A DNA stretch of 64,000 nt, from the NCBI RefSeq assembly GCF_002967715.1, contig NZ_PUIA01000068.1:62001-126000 (forward strand). Direction: 5' to 3'. The notes under the pieces were generated by a model. That model saw nothing but the letters and a program-made list of their open reading frames with translations, did no database searches and was not told where the DNA came from. A program made the translations under genes and the position numbers. Position 1 is the first letter of the stretch. Each line of letters starts with the position of its first letter. Origin of the DNA: Blastopirellula marina (lineage in GTDB: Bacteria > Planctomycetota > Planctomycetia > Pirellulales > Pirellulaceae). Below, piece after piece: positions 19,515 to 29,464 of this stretch.

Positions 19515-20168
19515 ATGCATTCAGAAAAACCCACACCTACTCAACAAACGAGCCAACAGAAGAAGCGCCGAGCATTCTGGATGCGTCAAATGATCCAGTG
19601 GCACTGGATTAGTTCGGCGATATGTCTCGTTGGGATGCTGCTGTTTACGATCACTGGCATCACGCTCAATCATCCGACCGAGATCACCGTTGAACCCGAA
19701 ATTACGAACCTTTCAGCGGAACTTCCCGAGAACCTGGTTAAATCGCTCAAGAGCATGCCTATCGCCGGCGATGATCCCCTGCCTGCCCAGCTTTCGCAGT
19801 GGTTAGGCAAGCAGTTCAAAAGATCAATTGGTTCACGACCGGCGGAATGGTCCGAGGAAGAAATCTACTTGTCGATGCAGGGCCCCGGCTCGGATGCCTG
19901 GCTGGCGATTGATCGAACAAGTGGCTTCGTCGAGTACGAACATACCAATCGAGGATGGATTTCTTACTTCAACGACTTGCACAAGGGACGTAACACCGGT
20001 GTGACTTGGAAGTGGTTCATCGATGTGTTTGCGATCGCCACGCTCGTTTTTTGCATTACTGGATTGTTCTTGCTGTACTTCCATGCTCGTCATCGTCGGA
20101 TGACCTGGCCGCTGGTGACGCTCGGCCTGATCATACCCTTGCTATTAGCGATGCTGCTAATCCATTAA
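19515..20168 (+). CDS. PepSY-associated transmembrane protein
   Basis: A 217-residue inner-membrane protein with a helix at the N-terminal side ([24 protein letters not shown]), a periplasmic PepSY-like part ([33 protein letters not shown]) and two C-terminal helices; the conserved LNHP and DLHKGR motifs are typical of PepSY-associated TM proteins. A start at 19467, preceded by GAGG, is an alternative and would add 16 residues. PepSY-TM proteins are commonly linked to ferric-siderophore reduction. It is followed by DUF2271 and DUF4198 genes, a trio seen in iron-acquisition loci. Confidence 0.8.
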   Translation: MHSEKPTPTQQTSQQKKRRAFWMRQMIQWHWISSAICLVGMLLFTITGITLNHPTEITVEPEITNLSAELPENLVKSLKSMPIAGDDPLPAQLSQWLGKQFKRSIGSRPAEWSEEEIYLSMQGPGSDAWLAIDRTSGFVEYEHTNRGWISYFNDLHKGRNTGVTWKWFIDVFAIATLVFCITGLFLLYFHARHRRMTWPLVTLGLIIPLLLAMLLIH

Positions 20169-20202
20169 CAAGCTCTGAAACCTCCCTCAGGAGTTACCAC
20201 CT

Positions 20203-20733
20203 ATGCTGAGCAAACGGCCTCTTATCCTCTTCGTACTAAGTCTGTCACTCCTTGTCCTACAACCGGTTTACGCGGCTGAGATGATGGTAAGCGTCGAGAT
20301 CCCAAGACTGAAAGTATCAGAGTATCACCGTCCCTACGTCGCGGTGTGGATTCAAGACGAGAATCGCAAGGTCGCCGCAAACCTGGCCGTCTGGTACCAG
20401 ATGGATTCACCTGGTGATGAAGTCGGCACAAAATGGTTGCCTGATCTTCGTCAGTGGTGGCGAAGAACAGGCCGAAGCCTTGATCTTCCGGTCGACGGCG
20501 TCAGCGGAGCAACTCGACCAGCTGGTACGCACGACTTGGAGTTTTCCAAATCAGACAAGCAGCTTTCCAAATTGAAGCCTGGAAAGTACACGCTCATTGT
20601 CGAGGCCGCTCGCGAAGTTGGAGGGCGAGAATTGCTTGAGATTCCTTTCAATTGGCCGGCCGAGAAGCCTTTCCAAGATGAAGTGCGGGGTAAGGAAGAG
20701 CTCGGCAAGGTTAGCTTGACGATCCAACCATAA
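20203..20733 (+). CDS. DUF2271 domain-containing periplasmic protein
   Basis: A 176-residue exported protein with a signal peptide ending near PVYAAEM. DUF2271 proteins carry the [20 protein letters not shown] and WWRRTGR ... [13 protein letters not shown] motifs seen here. Ribosome site CAGGAG lies 9 nt before the ATG. Molecular function is not established in the family; association with PepSY-TM and DUF4198 genes suggests a role in metal (iron) handling in the periplasm. Confidence 0.8.
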   Translation: MLSKRPLILFVLSLSLLVLQPVYAAEMMVSVEIPRLKVSEYHRPYVAVWIQDENRKVAANLAVWYQMDSPGDEVGTKWLPDLRQWWRRTGRSLDLPVDGVSGATRPAGTHDLEFSKSDKQLSKLKPGKYTLIVEAAREVGGRELLEIPFNWPAEKPFQDEVRGKEELGKVSLTIQP

Positions 20734-20812
20734 CCCGGCGGTGAATAGCTCGAAGAGCGTTTTGTCATTTCAACATCGATGTCTCGATTACTTTCCCTCA
20801 CTGGAGATTCCT

Positions 20813-21619
20813 ATGCTTCGTTCTTTCTTTCCAGCGATCGCGATCTTGGTTTGCCTTCCGCTTTCGGCATTTGCTCACAAGGTCTGGCTGCTCCCTTCGC
20901 AAACTGTCCTTTCTGGTACCGAACCGCTGGTTACCGTCGATGCCGCGGTTTCCAATGACTTGTTCTACTTCAATCACTTTCCGCTCCAGTTGAATAACCT
21001 GGTGATTACCGCACCGGACAGATCGACCGTGGAACCGGAGAACCAAGCCACGTTGCGCTATCGCAGTGTTTTTGATGTTCCGCTCAAGCAGGAAGGAACC
21101 TATCGGATTGCCATTAATAATCACGGATTGTTTGGTAGCTGGGAGGAAAACGGCGAGCGTCGCCGTTGGCGAGGAACCCCGGAAACTTTTGCCAAGCAGG
21201 TTCCTGCCGATGCCAAGAATCTCCAGGTCTCTGAAAGCGTCGGACGCGTAGAGACGTTCGTCACCAACGGCGCACCAACCGAAAAGGCTTTCAAATCGAC
21301 TGGCAAGGGAATTGAACTAGTTCCCGTAACGCACCCCAACGACCTGTATTCCGGAGAAAAAGGTACCTTCCGTTTTCTGGTCGATGGAAAGCCCATGGCC
21401 GGCCTGACGGTCGAAGTGATCCAAGGAGGAACTCGCTACCGGGATGCCCAGGAAGAGGTTCACCTAACGACCAACGCTCAGGGAGAATTCACGGTTGAGT
21501 GGAAGGAACCAGGTATGTATTGGCTCGAAACTTCGACCCAAGATAGCAATACCCAGATCCCGCAGGCTCAGAACCGACGCCTGAGCTACGCGGCCACCTT
21601 CGAAGTGTTGCCACAGTAA
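20813..21619 (+). CDS. DUF4198 domain-containing protein
   Basis: A 268-residue exported protein with signal peptide ([21 protein letters not shown]) followed by [14 protein letters not shown], the usual mature N terminus of DUF4198/CbiK-NikK-like proteins, in which the first His after cleavage can bind metal. C-terminal part is Ig-like ([22 protein letters not shown]). The start at 20813 has GGAG 6 nt upstream and begins the signal peptide, so the upstream in-frame ATG is not used. Third gene of the PepSY-DUF2271-DUF4198 set; likely a periplasmic metal-uptake accessory. Confidence 0.8.
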   Translation: MLRSFFPAIAILVCLPLSAFAHKVWLLPSQTVLSGTEPLVTVDAAVSNDLFYFNHFPLQLNNLVITAPDRSTVEPENQATLRYRSVFDVPLKQEGTYRIAINNHGLFGSWEENGERRRWRGTPETFAKQVPADAKNLQVSESVGRVETFVTNGAPTEKAFKSTGKGIELVPVTHPNDLYSGEKGTFRFLVDGKPMAGLTVEVIQGGTRYRDAQEEVHLTTNAQGEFTVEWKEPGMYWLETSTQDSNTQIPQAQNRRLSYAATFEVLPQ

Positions 21620-21640
21620 CATCGGAGCAATGGCAAACAT

Positions 21641-21671
21641 GTGGCCTGATGATTTCCTGGCATCAGGCCAC
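21641..21671. terminator. Perfect 11-bp hairpin between convergent genes
   Basis: GTGGCCTGATG and CATCAGGCCAC form a perfect stem with a 9-nt loop in the gap between the DUF4198 gene (plus) and the esterase gene (minus). There is no clear T tract, so termination may be weak or factor-dependent; the position fits a bidirectional terminator. Confidence 0.5.
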
Positions 21672-21724
21672 TTGCATGGACGAATCGAACTTGATGAACC
21701 TGCTAATCAGCGACCATTGCTGTC

Positions 21725-22711
21725 TTAGCGGCTGACAGGTGGCACTGCAGGGGCAGAGCGATGCGACGGGGGAAACGCAAACTGGAAAGCCTCGATCATG
21801 GCGGGCGGCACAACCGAACCATGGTCTTTGCCCTCGAATTCCTGGTACTTCACTGTCAACGCCTTTGAATCGAGTTGCATGAGACGATTTGCGAATTCTG
21901 TTGTTGAGCCAAACTCCCTACTGGCGGGTGTCGGAGCCAATGATGCTGTTGGCCCTGCATTGCCAGCCAATTCCAATTGACCGACTTCGATCAAAAGTTC
22001 AACGGGAGACTTCATCTTATCAATATTTTTGGCAAAGGTCTTTTCTTCAGCGAGCAGCGCGTAATCGTTCCACCATCCACTCGGGCTAATAGCAACGTAG
22101 GCTTGAAACGCATCAGGCTTAGTGAAAAACGTATGCATTACGAATAGTCCGCCGAAAGAATGGCCTACGATTGCCTGGCGTGCGGAGTTGGCCGAATACT
22201 TCTCGGCGATCAGCGGTTTAAGTTCGCCCAGAATGAAGTTTAGAAAATGATCCGCACCGCCTGATTCAGGCCAACCTTCTCCACCACGCGAAGGTGGCAA
22301 CTTCTCAGGCGAAGCTTTGGTAGTCAGGTCGAATGTACGACGCTTCATATCGAATGTGCCATCGATGGGATAACCAATACCAACAACGAGTGCCCGCGTT
22401 TTCGGATCGCGTGAGCGAAGTCGATTCAAACTTGCCGCCAAGGAGAAGTAAGCGTTTGCATCAAGCACATAAAGAACTGGATATCCAGGTGGTGGTGGAT
22501 CCCCATCTGGCTTCGCGACAAAAATACGGTAGTCTCGTCCATCCTTTGATTTCAGGTCGAAGACTTCTGTGTTTGGGATCCGATATCCCTCTACCGATGC
22601 TTGCAAAGGGCCAGCAGGCTGCGTCTGTTGACCTAATACGGTACCCATTGACGGAAGCCCCATCACGAAAACAACACCAGTCAACAACCTCGAAATCAAT
22701 ACAGAACTCAT
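21725..22711 (-). CDS. IroE-like alpha/beta hydrolase (siderophore esterase type)
   Basis: A 328-residue exported hydrolase with an N-terminal signal-like segment. The nucleophile elbow is GHSFGG (Ser185) and the likely catalytic His is in GKDHGSV (about His297); YPVLYVLDANAYF and ISPSGWWND match the esterase/IroE family, whose members cleave ferric catecholate siderophores such as enterobactin in the periplasm. It faces the DUF4198 gene tail to tail and is divergent from a second, larger esterase. Other substrates are possible because the family is broad (DUF3089/esterase D-like). Confidence 0.75.
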   Translation of the reverse strand: MSSVLISRLLTGVVFVMGLPSMGTVLGQQTQPAGPLQASVEGYRIPNTEVFDLKSKDGRDYRIFVAKPDGDPPPPGYPVLYVLDANAYFSLAASLNRLRSRDPKTRALVVGIGYPIDGTFDMKRRTFDLTTKASPEKLPPSRGGEGWPESGGADHFLNFILGELKPLIAEKYSANSARQAIVGHSFGGLFVMHTFFTKPDAFQAYVAISPSGWWNDYALLAEEKTFAKNIDKMKSPVELLIEVGQLELAGNAGPTASLAPTPASREFGSTTEFANRLMQLDSKALTVKYQEFEGKDHGSVVPPAMIEAFQFAFPPSHRSAPAVPPVSR

Positions 22712-23101
22712 GGATCGAAATGGTCCCAGAAAACACGTTTACTCAGTGTCACAATTTCGACTGACAGTATCTTAGATTGCCAGGCAACACAAGGAGCATA
22801 CTTTGCGGTAGCCGGTGTTATCACGTTCGATGATGTCAACCAACGTCCCCCTAAAGACAGTGACCTCCGAGTAGCCCCGTTGTAACAGTCGCGCAAGGAA
22901 GACGCGTGTCATCCGAGGCGACTTAGCTGTCGTTTTGAGCGACACCGAAAACAACTAAGCACACAAAGCGAGAAGAAAACGATCAATTTCCATTTCCTCA
23001 CCAGACGACATAACACTGGCAATTTCCGTACCCCGTACATCAATTCTTCGAACACTTCCGTTTTGTAAGTTCTTTCGCCGTACCTTGGAATTCCATTTTC
23101 G
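22712..23101. promoter_or_regulatory. Divergent intergenic region between two esterase genes
   Basis: About 390 bp between the IroE-like and Fes-like genes. Short open frames on the minus strand show no recognisable product. I see no convincing Fur box or promoter here, but both transcripts should start in it. Confidence 0.45.
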
Positions 23102-24724
23102 ATGACCAGCTATTCTACCAGTCACATTTTTGTAACCCTGACGATCCTTCTGTTGACGTGTGCTTCTTCATTTGCCGAAGAAGCCAGCGACTATCTCAAT
23201 GGCCGTGATAAAAACCAAGTCACCTTCCGTGATGCAGGCCGTCATCGCGTGAAGCTGTCGCTAAGCACCGGAGACTACGTCTGTGGCGAAGTCTCTGGGG
23301 ATGACGTCACGCTAACCTTGACTGACTCTCAACATCGCCACGTTCGACAACTGGCTAGTGGCAGTGGAAACATGTCCTTCATGTTTGTCCTCAACGAACA
23401 AGGATCGTTTCAATTTGAATTGACAAATCCGCCAAACTCAGAGGCCACGGTAACCCTGACACGCGTTGTCGCTCGCGCCGATCAGAAGCCCCCCGCCGAA
23501 ACTCTAGCTAGTCCCCGGCTCAGGCAACTGCAAACGACCTTGGCCAGTGGTGACAACACGAAACAGTTCTGGGATGAAGTCGCTACCCAAGGAACTCCCT
23601 TGATCGAGTCAGACGGTGTCACACCTCCTCTTGCCAAAGGGGAACTTCTGCTCACATTCCTCTGGCGCGGTGCCAAAAACAATGTTCGGTTATTCGGAGC
23701 TCCCTCGAACGATCATGACGAAATGTTCCACCTGGCTGGCTCGGATGTTTGGTACCGCAGTTACCGCGTGCCAGACACGGCTCGTGTGATCTATCGTATG
23801 GCTCCTGATGTCCCAGAGTTGGATGCCTCGGCGTGGCAGCGGCGACGAGCGATTTTGGCGACTGCTCAGCGCGATCCTTTAAACCCGAAGTATCTCCCCG
23901 TTTCAGCCGTCGACAAGTTTGCCGGCGAATCGCTCGTAGAACTACCCAATGCCCCAGACCAGCCGTGGCTTGTTAAAAATCCGGAAGTTCCGGCCGGAAC
24001 GATCGAGCATTGCGAATTCGCAAGTACCATTCTTGGCAACCAACGCCAGATCGTGCTCTACCGCCCCCACGATTATCAGCCGGGAGCGGAAAGCAATTGT
24101 CTCATCGTACTGTTCGACGGAGACAAGTATCTAGAACAAGCCGACGTTGCTACGGTTCTAGATAACTTGATTGATGCGAAAAAGATCCCGCCAACCGCAG
24201 CGCTACTTATCACGAACCCGAGTAACGAAAGTCGGTCGAAAGAGCTTCCCTGCAATCCCAAGTTTGCGAAGTTTCTCGCCACGGAATTGATGCCATGGGC
24301 TCGCGAAAGTGGAATCTATGCCACAGCCCCTCGAACGGTCGTTGCGGGTGCCAGCTATGGCGGGCTCGCCGCTGCCTACGTCGGCATGCAGCATCCAGAG
24401 ATCTTCGGCAACGTCTACAGTCAGTCAGGTTCATTCTGGTGGTCACCGACCCCGAATACTGATGAACCAGAATGGCTAACTCGCCAATATGTGCAAGCGG
24501 ATCGACAACCGCTCAGGTTCCATCTGGAAACGGGAACCATGGAAGTAGGACGTGGGAGCATGCCCGGAATTCTTGACACAACAAGGCATCTGCGCGATGT
24601 GCTTCAGGCAAAGAGATACAACGTCACCTATCGTGAATACGACAGTGGCCATGGCTATCTCTACTGGCGATTCGCGTTCCCCAACGGAGTCATAGATCTC
24701 CTGGCCGCACGCGAAATGGACTAA
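23102..24724 (+). CDS. Enterochelin esterase-like protein (Fes family), exported
   Basis: A 540-residue protein with a signal peptide (cleavage near SSFAEE), an N-terminal beta domain, a Fes N-terminal domain (VTFLWR-like [17 protein letters not shown] ... [14 protein letters not shown]) and a C-terminal esterase domain. Catalytic Ser418 is in GASYGG and His517 in [20 protein letters not shown] and [11 protein letters not shown] are family motifs. Fes hydrolyses ferric enterobactin to release iron, usually in the cytoplasm; this copy carries a signal peptide, so it should act in the periplasm or outside. It overlaps the downstream pseudogene tail to tail by 4 bp. Confidence 0.82.
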   Translation: MTSYSTSHIFVTLTILLLTCASSFAEEASDYLNGRDKNQVTFRDAGRHRVKLSLSTGDYVCGEVSGDDVTLTLTDSQHRHVRQLASGSGNMSFMFVLNEQGSFQFELTNPPNSEATVTLTRVVARADQKPPAETLASPRLRQLQTTLASGDNTKQFWDEVATQGTPLIESDGVTPPLAKGELLLTFLWRGAKNNVRLFGAPSNDHDEMFHLAGSDVWYRSYRVPDTARVIYRMAPDVPELDASAWQRRRAILATAQRDPLNPKYLPVSAVDKFAGESLVELPNAPDQPWLVKNPEVPAGTIEHCEFASTILGNQRQIVLYRPHDYQPGAESNCLIVLFDGDKYLEQADVATVLDNLIDAKKIPPTAALLITNPSNESRSKELPCNPKFAKFLATELMPWARESGIYATAPRTVVAGASYGGLAAAYVGMQHPEIFGNVYSQSGSFWWSPTPNTDEPEWLTRQYVQADRQPLRFHLETGTMEVGRGSMPGILDTTRHLRDVLQAKRYNVTYREYDSGHGYLYWRFAFPNGVIDLLAAREMD

Positions 24725-25013
24725 ACGGTAAACTTCATTCCAACGGCACTTGCTTGACCCCAGATCCAGGGAAATCCGCGATCTCCGCGCCAATCGGTCG
24801 CTCCCTGAATGTCTGCCTCAGTGAACATTGGTTCTACCCCGCCTGGGGAAGTACCGATATTGGTACACTGCATCCTCCGTGCAGCCCCTCGGGCCTGTTG
24901 AACGGCTGGCAACAACAGGGCAATCAAAATGCCGATGATCGCAATAACGACCAGCAACTCGACAAGCGTAAAACACGCTTGCGAACATTGAACTCGTGAA
25001 GACGGTTATTCAT
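24721..25013 (-). pseudogene. Frameshifted and truncated DUF1559 gene
   Basis: The start at 25013 reads [13 protein letters not shown] and then should enter [10 protein letters not shown], but one base is missing near 24970 and the frame shifts; the prepilin helix resumes in the next frame ([33 protein letters not shown]). After that the usual NLKQLGLALHNYHD is absent and the sequence jumps to a late-family segment ([19 protein letters not shown]) before a stop. So it carries a frameshift, a large internal deletion and a lost C terminus. It lies downstream of sod on the same strand. Confidence 0.75.
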
Positions 25014-25093
25014 GGTAGTACGCAAGAGAGCTTGATTGTTGACTTCGGTAGGAATGTCGCCACCTATTCGACGGCAGCAACCGAGTGTTCGGT

Positions 25094-25789
25094 TTATGCC
25101 GTCGCAAATCGTTCATTCACAAACTTCCAATTCACGACGTTCCACCAGGCTTCCACATAGCTTGCCCGCATATTTTGGTACTTCAGGTAGTAGGCATGCT
25201 CCCAAACGTCGATTCCCAAAAGTGGTTTCATTCCTTGAGACACAGGCGTATCTTGGTTTGCAGTCGAAGTAACTTCCAGCTTCCCGTCGTTGATAACAAG
25301 CCAAGCCCAACCGCTTCCGAATTGTCCACCGGCCTTGGCGGCAAACTCTTTCTGAAAATTCTCAAAACTACCAAACGTTGAGCTGATTGCTTCTCCCACC
25401 TTTCCCTTATTCTGTTTTCCACCGCCTGGAGCCATCATTTGCCAGAAGAGCGAATGGTTCAGGTGTCCGCCTCCGTTATTACGGACAGCCGTACGAATCG
25501 ATTCAGGCACCTCATTCAGTTTCGCCAACAGGGTCGCCACCGGCTTCTTCTGAAGTTCTGGAAAATCGGCCAAGGCTTTGTTCAGATTGTTGACATATCC
25601 CTGGTGATGCTTGTCATGGTGAATTTCCATGGTTCGGGCATCAATGTAAGGCTCCAGAGCATCCACCGGATAAGGCAACGACGGAAGGGTTGCCTCGGCA
25701 GCCAATACCTGGCGTGAGAAGGAACCTGTTGCCGCCAAGGTTCCAGCAGCCGCTGTAACCTTCAAGAACTCTCTGCGATCAACACTCAT
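25094..25789 (-). CDS. sodA: Superoxide dismutase, Mn/Fe family, Tat-exported
   Basis: A 231-residue SOD that dismutates superoxide to oxygen and hydrogen peroxide. Metal ligands by alignment to E. coli SodA are His57 (MEIHH), His112 (NHSLFW), Asp194 and His198 (DVWEH). [13 protein letters not shown] and ANQDTP (Gln179) are the Mn-type or cambialistic pattern rather than the Fe type. The N terminus DRREFLK followed by a hydrophobic stretch is a twin-arginine signal, so the enzyme should be folded with metal in the cytoplasm and exported. It is the third gene after two membrane cytochrome genes (84 bp gap), which suggests protection of a respiratory complex on the periplasmic side. Confidence 0.93.
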   Translation of the reverse strand: MSVDRREFLKVTAAAGTLAATGSFSRQVLAAEATLPSLPYPVDALEPYIDARTMEIHHDKHHQGYVNNLNKALADFPELQKKPVATLLAKLNEVPESIRTAVRNNGGGHLNHSLFWQMMAPGGGKQNKGKVGEAISSTFGSFENFQKEFAAKAGGQFGSGWAWLVINDGKLEVTSTANQDTPVSQGMKPLLGIDVWEHAYYLKYQNMRASYVEAWWNVVNWKFVNERFATA

Positions 25790-25873
25790 TGGAAGACTCC
25801 AAAGACTCGGTTTTGCTTAGAAAATGAAAAAAGGGGTAATCGCCCCCCTGATTATCGCGTTCCTTAACTCTCA

Positions 25874-27706
25874 TCACAACTGCATGACGTAAGCCACAAG
25901 ATCGGTCAATTGTTCAGGCGTAATGTTGTCGACGACGCCATTTGGCATCTGCGATTGCGACTGCTGAGACTTGGCGTCCAGGTCGTCCTCGATGAGTTCC
26001 ACCTCTTTGCCATCGGCAAGACGAATTGTGATCGTCCCCTCTGCCTCGTTTTGCTCTGTGATCAGGCCCGTGTGGACAATCCCTTCCCAAGTCAGCACCG
26101 ACCATGTCTCATAGCCTTTCGCGATTTCTGCCGAGGGATCGAGAATAGACTCGACAATCCGTTCCCGAGACAAACGCTTCCCGACTCCCTTCAAGTCTGG
26201 CCCGACCGTAGGCTTGCCATTTTGAGAGACGTGGCACGACACACAGGTTTGAGTGGTGAAAAGCAGCTCTCCCTCCTGAGGTACTCCAGGGAGTTCCATC
26301 GTACGGGCAAACGCTTCTTCCCGCGGTAGATTCCGTATCCATTGCGATTCATCCACAACGAATTCTTTTTCACCGCTGCCCAACTCCAGCATGTAGTTGG
26401 CAACAAGTGCGAGCTTCTCTTCGCCAATGTGGGCCATCGAGGGCATTTGACCGAACTGCTGACGTTTTTTTCCAGGGTGCATTGCCCATTGGACAATTTT
26501 CTCGGGATGATCTTTATGGAGCCGATAAATCTCTTGAATGGACGGTGCCGTCTTCTCCAACTCGACCTGATGACAGGAAGAGCAGACCATCTTGTACAAC
26601 TGCTCTCCATTCATCTCATGTCCCCCGGTGCTGGCAAGAACGGCATTGAACCCTGCGACTTCTTCACGGAATGCCACCGTGCGTTTGCGTACTGCGTCGT
26701 TGAAGTCCTTCAACGCGACGTCTCGATACATCTGCCGACCAATGCCCATAGAAAGGGCAACGACCGTAAAGACGAGGAAAATGGGGGCCCATAGTCGCCC
26801 GATTCGGGCATCATCAGCATGGATCTCAAGCTTCAATAACCAGAGCAAACCAATTCCCAGACAGGCTCCGATCAGAATCGGTACGACCACATAAGCGTTC
26901 ATTCCCACATGCGGAAGTATCAACAAAAGAACCGGACCAACCAAGAATTGCGCCATCGTGATGTAATAGGTCAGGCGGTAAAAATGACGCCGCGTTGTCG
27001 GCACCGTAAATCCTTTCGGCAACCGCTCGTCTGCCTGTTTCCCGAAGGTTAGCCAGATGCACAGAAACAAAGCTGTCACCGCGACAGACGCGGCCAGAAA
27101 GTGAAGGTACCGGAAGAAGACATTCCCGTTGCCAATCGTCAGCGACGAGAAGAATCCCTGCACGTCGTACCAGCGATCGGGATACTGCATCAAGTTGATA
27201 TTGGCCAAGAAGATGAAAGGGGTCGAAAGGAACAGCACCATGGAACAGATGCCGACCCCCATATGCAGAAGCTTCAGACCTCCGGCGTGCCACTTCTCCC
27301 AGGTGTACTTATGGACATAGGTCAACAAAAAGGCCGCAGTTACCAAGGGAACAATTAAGATCCATGCGTGTCCGGTCAACGAGTTAGACGAGTAAAACGT
27401 CAACGTGTAGAGCAAATTGATCATCAACAGCGGACCAACGCCGAGTACGACAGCCAAACTTTTGTTGACCGTTACCGATACGGCAATCTGTTCTGCCAGA
27501 CGATCGAACTTTGGCTCCCTTTTCGAGTAGCCAAGGACTTCGTAGACGACGGCCAGAATGGTTCCTCCCACCATCAAATTCACAAACAAGATATGCAGCA
27601 GGAACAGTGGAACGAGCAGTGCTCGCAGCGTCAATTCGTCAATTGGCAAAGGAAGAGGCAGGTCACGCGGCGTGGGCATTTGAGCGATCAAAGTCAAAAT
27701 ATTCAT
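25874..27706 (-). CDS. Membrane protein with two cytochrome c domains, bd-oxidase-like
   Basis: A 610-residue protein: about eight membrane helices (residues 25-325), then two c-type heme sites, CSSCH (375-379) and CVSCH (488-492). The last 130 residues (VGPDLKGVGKRLSRERIVES, ILDPSAEIAKGYETW, MPNG and the final LVAYVMQL) match the Pirellula/Verrucomicrobium-type heme-binding domain (TIGR02603). The membrane part, with conserved His in VNLMVGG...LTYVHKY and LHFLAAS, resembles cytochrome bd-like quinol-oxidising modules. It follows a similar gene 34 bp upstream; the two probably form a heterodimer passing electrons from quinol to periplasmic acceptors. Oxidase activity is not shown. Confidence 0.65.
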   Translation of the reverse strand: MNILTLIAQMPTPRDLPLPLPIDELTLRALLVPLFLLHILFVNLMVGGTILAVVYEVLGYSKREPKFDRLAEQIAVSVTVNKSLAVVLGVGPLLMINLLYTLTFYSSNSLTGHAWILIVPLVTAAFLLTYVHKYTWEKWHAGGLKLLHMGVGICSMVLFLSTPFIFLANINLMQYPDRWYDVQGFFSSLTIGNGNVFFRYLHFLAASVAVTALFLCIWLTFGKQADERLPKGFTVPTTRRHFYRLTYYITMAQFLVGPVLLLILPHVGMNAYVVVPILIGACLGIGLLWLLKLEIHADDARIGRLWAPIFLVFTVVALSMGIGRQMYRDVALKDFNDAVRKRTVAFREEVAGFNAVLASTGGHEMNGEQLYKMVCSSCHQVELEKTAPSIQEIYRLHKDHPEKIVQWAMHPGKKRQQFGQMPSMAHIGEEKLALVANYMLELGSGEKEFVVDESQWIRNLPREEAFARTMELPGVPQEGELLFTTQTCVSCHVSQNGKPTVGPDLKGVGKRLSRERIVESILDPSAEIAKGYETWSVLTWEGIVHTGLITEQNEAEGTITIRLADGKEVELIEDDLDAKSQQSQSQMPNGVVDNITPEQLTDLVAYVMQL

Positions 27707-27740
27707 GGCACAAGGCGTTCATGTGAGGTGGGAGATTGGA

Positions 27741-29180
27741 CTAGTCGATACGAGAAACCGTTTCCTTCGTGGTCGACTCAGGATGCGAGCCAGAGGAATT
27801 CGTGCTGGGAGGAATCCCCGCAACCTGAACCCCTTCCAGCGCAGAGGGATGATCCTGCAACTCTTTCAAGTAGGTGACCAAGGCATCCGCCTCGGCCGCA
27901 TTGCCTGGAAATGGCGGCATATAGGGGTGTGACAGGTGCATCCCGCTTAGAAACGTCTTCATTTGCTCCGCATCCCAGGGCTCATTTCCATAAAGCTTTT
28001 CGAGCTTGGGAATGATTCCGTTGAACCCATCGGTCGTGTGGCACCTGGAACAGGTAATCACAAACACGTCTCGCCCAGCCAATGATTTGTTTTCTGGTGT
28101 CACTTCGTGGACATGGGCATACGCCGCGTAAGGCAGCAAGCCGTTCTTCTGGTAGAACGCGACTTCGTCGACAAGAATCCCGTTCGAATACATGTAGTCG
28201 GCGATGACGTATGGCTTACGGATGAATTCGCGTACCCGCTCGAAGTGTCCAAGCAGCGCCAACCCAAATAGAAACGGAACAATCAGAACAAAACGCGGCA
28301 TCCGTTGTGGAATTAAAGCCCCCGCCAGGGCGGAAAGAGCGATAAATCCAAGTACTCCGACAGCAATCCAGAGGAAAGAGTCTTGCCATTGGGTGAATTG
28401 TTGAGTCATCAGGCCTATGGGGATCAAGCCTGACATCGCTTCGGGCACCACCCGCAGATACCACCACGATGCTAAACCAAGCAGCGGCAACCAGGCTAAG
28501 GTCCAACACGAAATCAAACGCATCGCCCGATTGCGAAATTCGGAGTCTTTCCGAAACCAAATGCCCAATAAGAAGCCAGCAAAAAGTCCCGCCGTCGCCA
28601 TAGCAAACGTCGTACGGAAAGCAAGCTGGGGCAGGTATATCGGATTCAGCACAGCCGACCAGAACAGCGAGTCCTCTTTCCAGGCCCCTGAATCCATCAT
28701 GAACCCAAGAACCGCCACAATGATACTCATCGTCAGCCACGAGAAAATCGAGACTGCGATCCCTAGACATAGGTGCAGACGCTTGGCCCTACCCTCGGTC
28801 CATCGATCCCAGGTCAAGTAGTACGCCAGAATCAAGACAACTTCAGTGATAAAGACCAACCACTCGGCGAACCAAGCCCAGAAAAAAACTCGCAGCAGGC
28901 TCCCGATAGCGAACGGCGACACGAGTGAAGTTGACAGCCAAATACCAACGCCAGTAAGTGCTCCCAATGACGTAGTGATGACGAAGACGACAAAAGTCAT
29001 CCGCTTGGCCAATTGGTCCCATTTATGGTCCCCAGTGCGTACCCCCAACCATTCCAAAAGGGTCAGCAGGGGGTAAATCCCAACGGCTAATGGGTGATTA
29101 ATCGCCACGTGCACAATCGCGATCAAAGCGATCAGCATGCGATTCCCCATCCCGTCGAGGTGAAACATCGGGAAATCCAT
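27741..29180 (-). CDS. Cytochrome ubiquinol oxidase subunit I-like protein with C-terminal cytochrome c
   Basis: A 479-residue membrane protein with about nine helices (conserved His in HLDGMGNRM and VHVAINHPL; acidic residue in FFWAWFAEWLVFITEVV, a position like the conserved Glu of CydA) and one c-type heme site, CSRCH (377-381), with a likely Met ligand in MPPFPG. Distantly related to cytochrome bd subunit I, but the classical GRQPW motif is absent. First gene of a set running to the next membrane cytochrome and then Tat-SOD. Divergent from a cupredoxin gene across a 284-bp gap with direct repeats. Confidence 0.65.
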   Translation of the reverse strand: MDFPMFHLDGMGNRMLIALIAIVHVAINHPLAVGIYPLLTLLEWLGVRTGDHKWDQLAKRMTFVVFVITTSLGALTGVGIWLSTSLVSPFAIGSLLRVFFWAWFAEWLVFITEVVLILAYYLTWDRWTEGRAKRLHLCLGIAVSIFSWLTMSIIVAVLGFMMDSGAWKEDSLFWSAVLNPIYLPQLAFRTTFAMATAGLFAGFLLGIWFRKDSEFRNRAMRLISCWTLAWLPLLGLASWWYLRVVPEAMSGLIPIGLMTQQFTQWQDSFLWIAVGVLGFIALSALAGALIPQRMPRFVLIVPFLFGLALLGHFERVREFIRKPYVIADYMYSNGILVDEVAFYQKNGLLPYAAYAHVHEVTPENKSLAGRDVFVITCSRCHTTDGFNGIIPKLEKLYGNEPWDAEQMKTFLSGMHLSHPYMPPFPGNAAEADALVTYLKELQDHPSALEGVQVAGIPPSTNSSGSHPESTTKETVSRID

Positions 29181-29464
29181 CGCAAAACCTCGGCAAATTT
29201 TGATTCAAGGCAACCCGGACCGCCCGCTCCACCGGCTACGTCCAGCAAACTACACCCACATCGTATCTAATAATGCAAGAATATACATGCGACATTTTGA
29301 CGCACATATAATGCGAATTGCAAGCACTACTTATTGACATGCGACATTGTTTTGCGGACTATTGCTAATCAACTCTCAATGGAAATGGTACAGAAAGAGC
29401 CACATCGACCATTTCTGCCCACCTTTTTGTGGCATCCTGCAATAGCCAAGGAGCGAGTTTTCCT
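29181..29464. promoter_or_regulatory. Divergent promoter region with paired ACATGCGACATT repeats
   Basis: Two exact copies of ACATGCGACATT lie at 29285-29296 and 29337-29348, 52 bp apart (about five helical turns), in the gap between the cytochrome operon and the cupredoxin gene. A third, partial AATGCGAATT lies between them. Same-face spacing and position fit an operator for a regulator acting on one or both directions. No known consensus is matched. Confidence 0.5.

Noticed and set aside
22708-22954. Minus-strand frames between the two esterase genes
   Set aside because: Composition and lack of start signals are not gene-like; the region is best seen as a divergent promoter.
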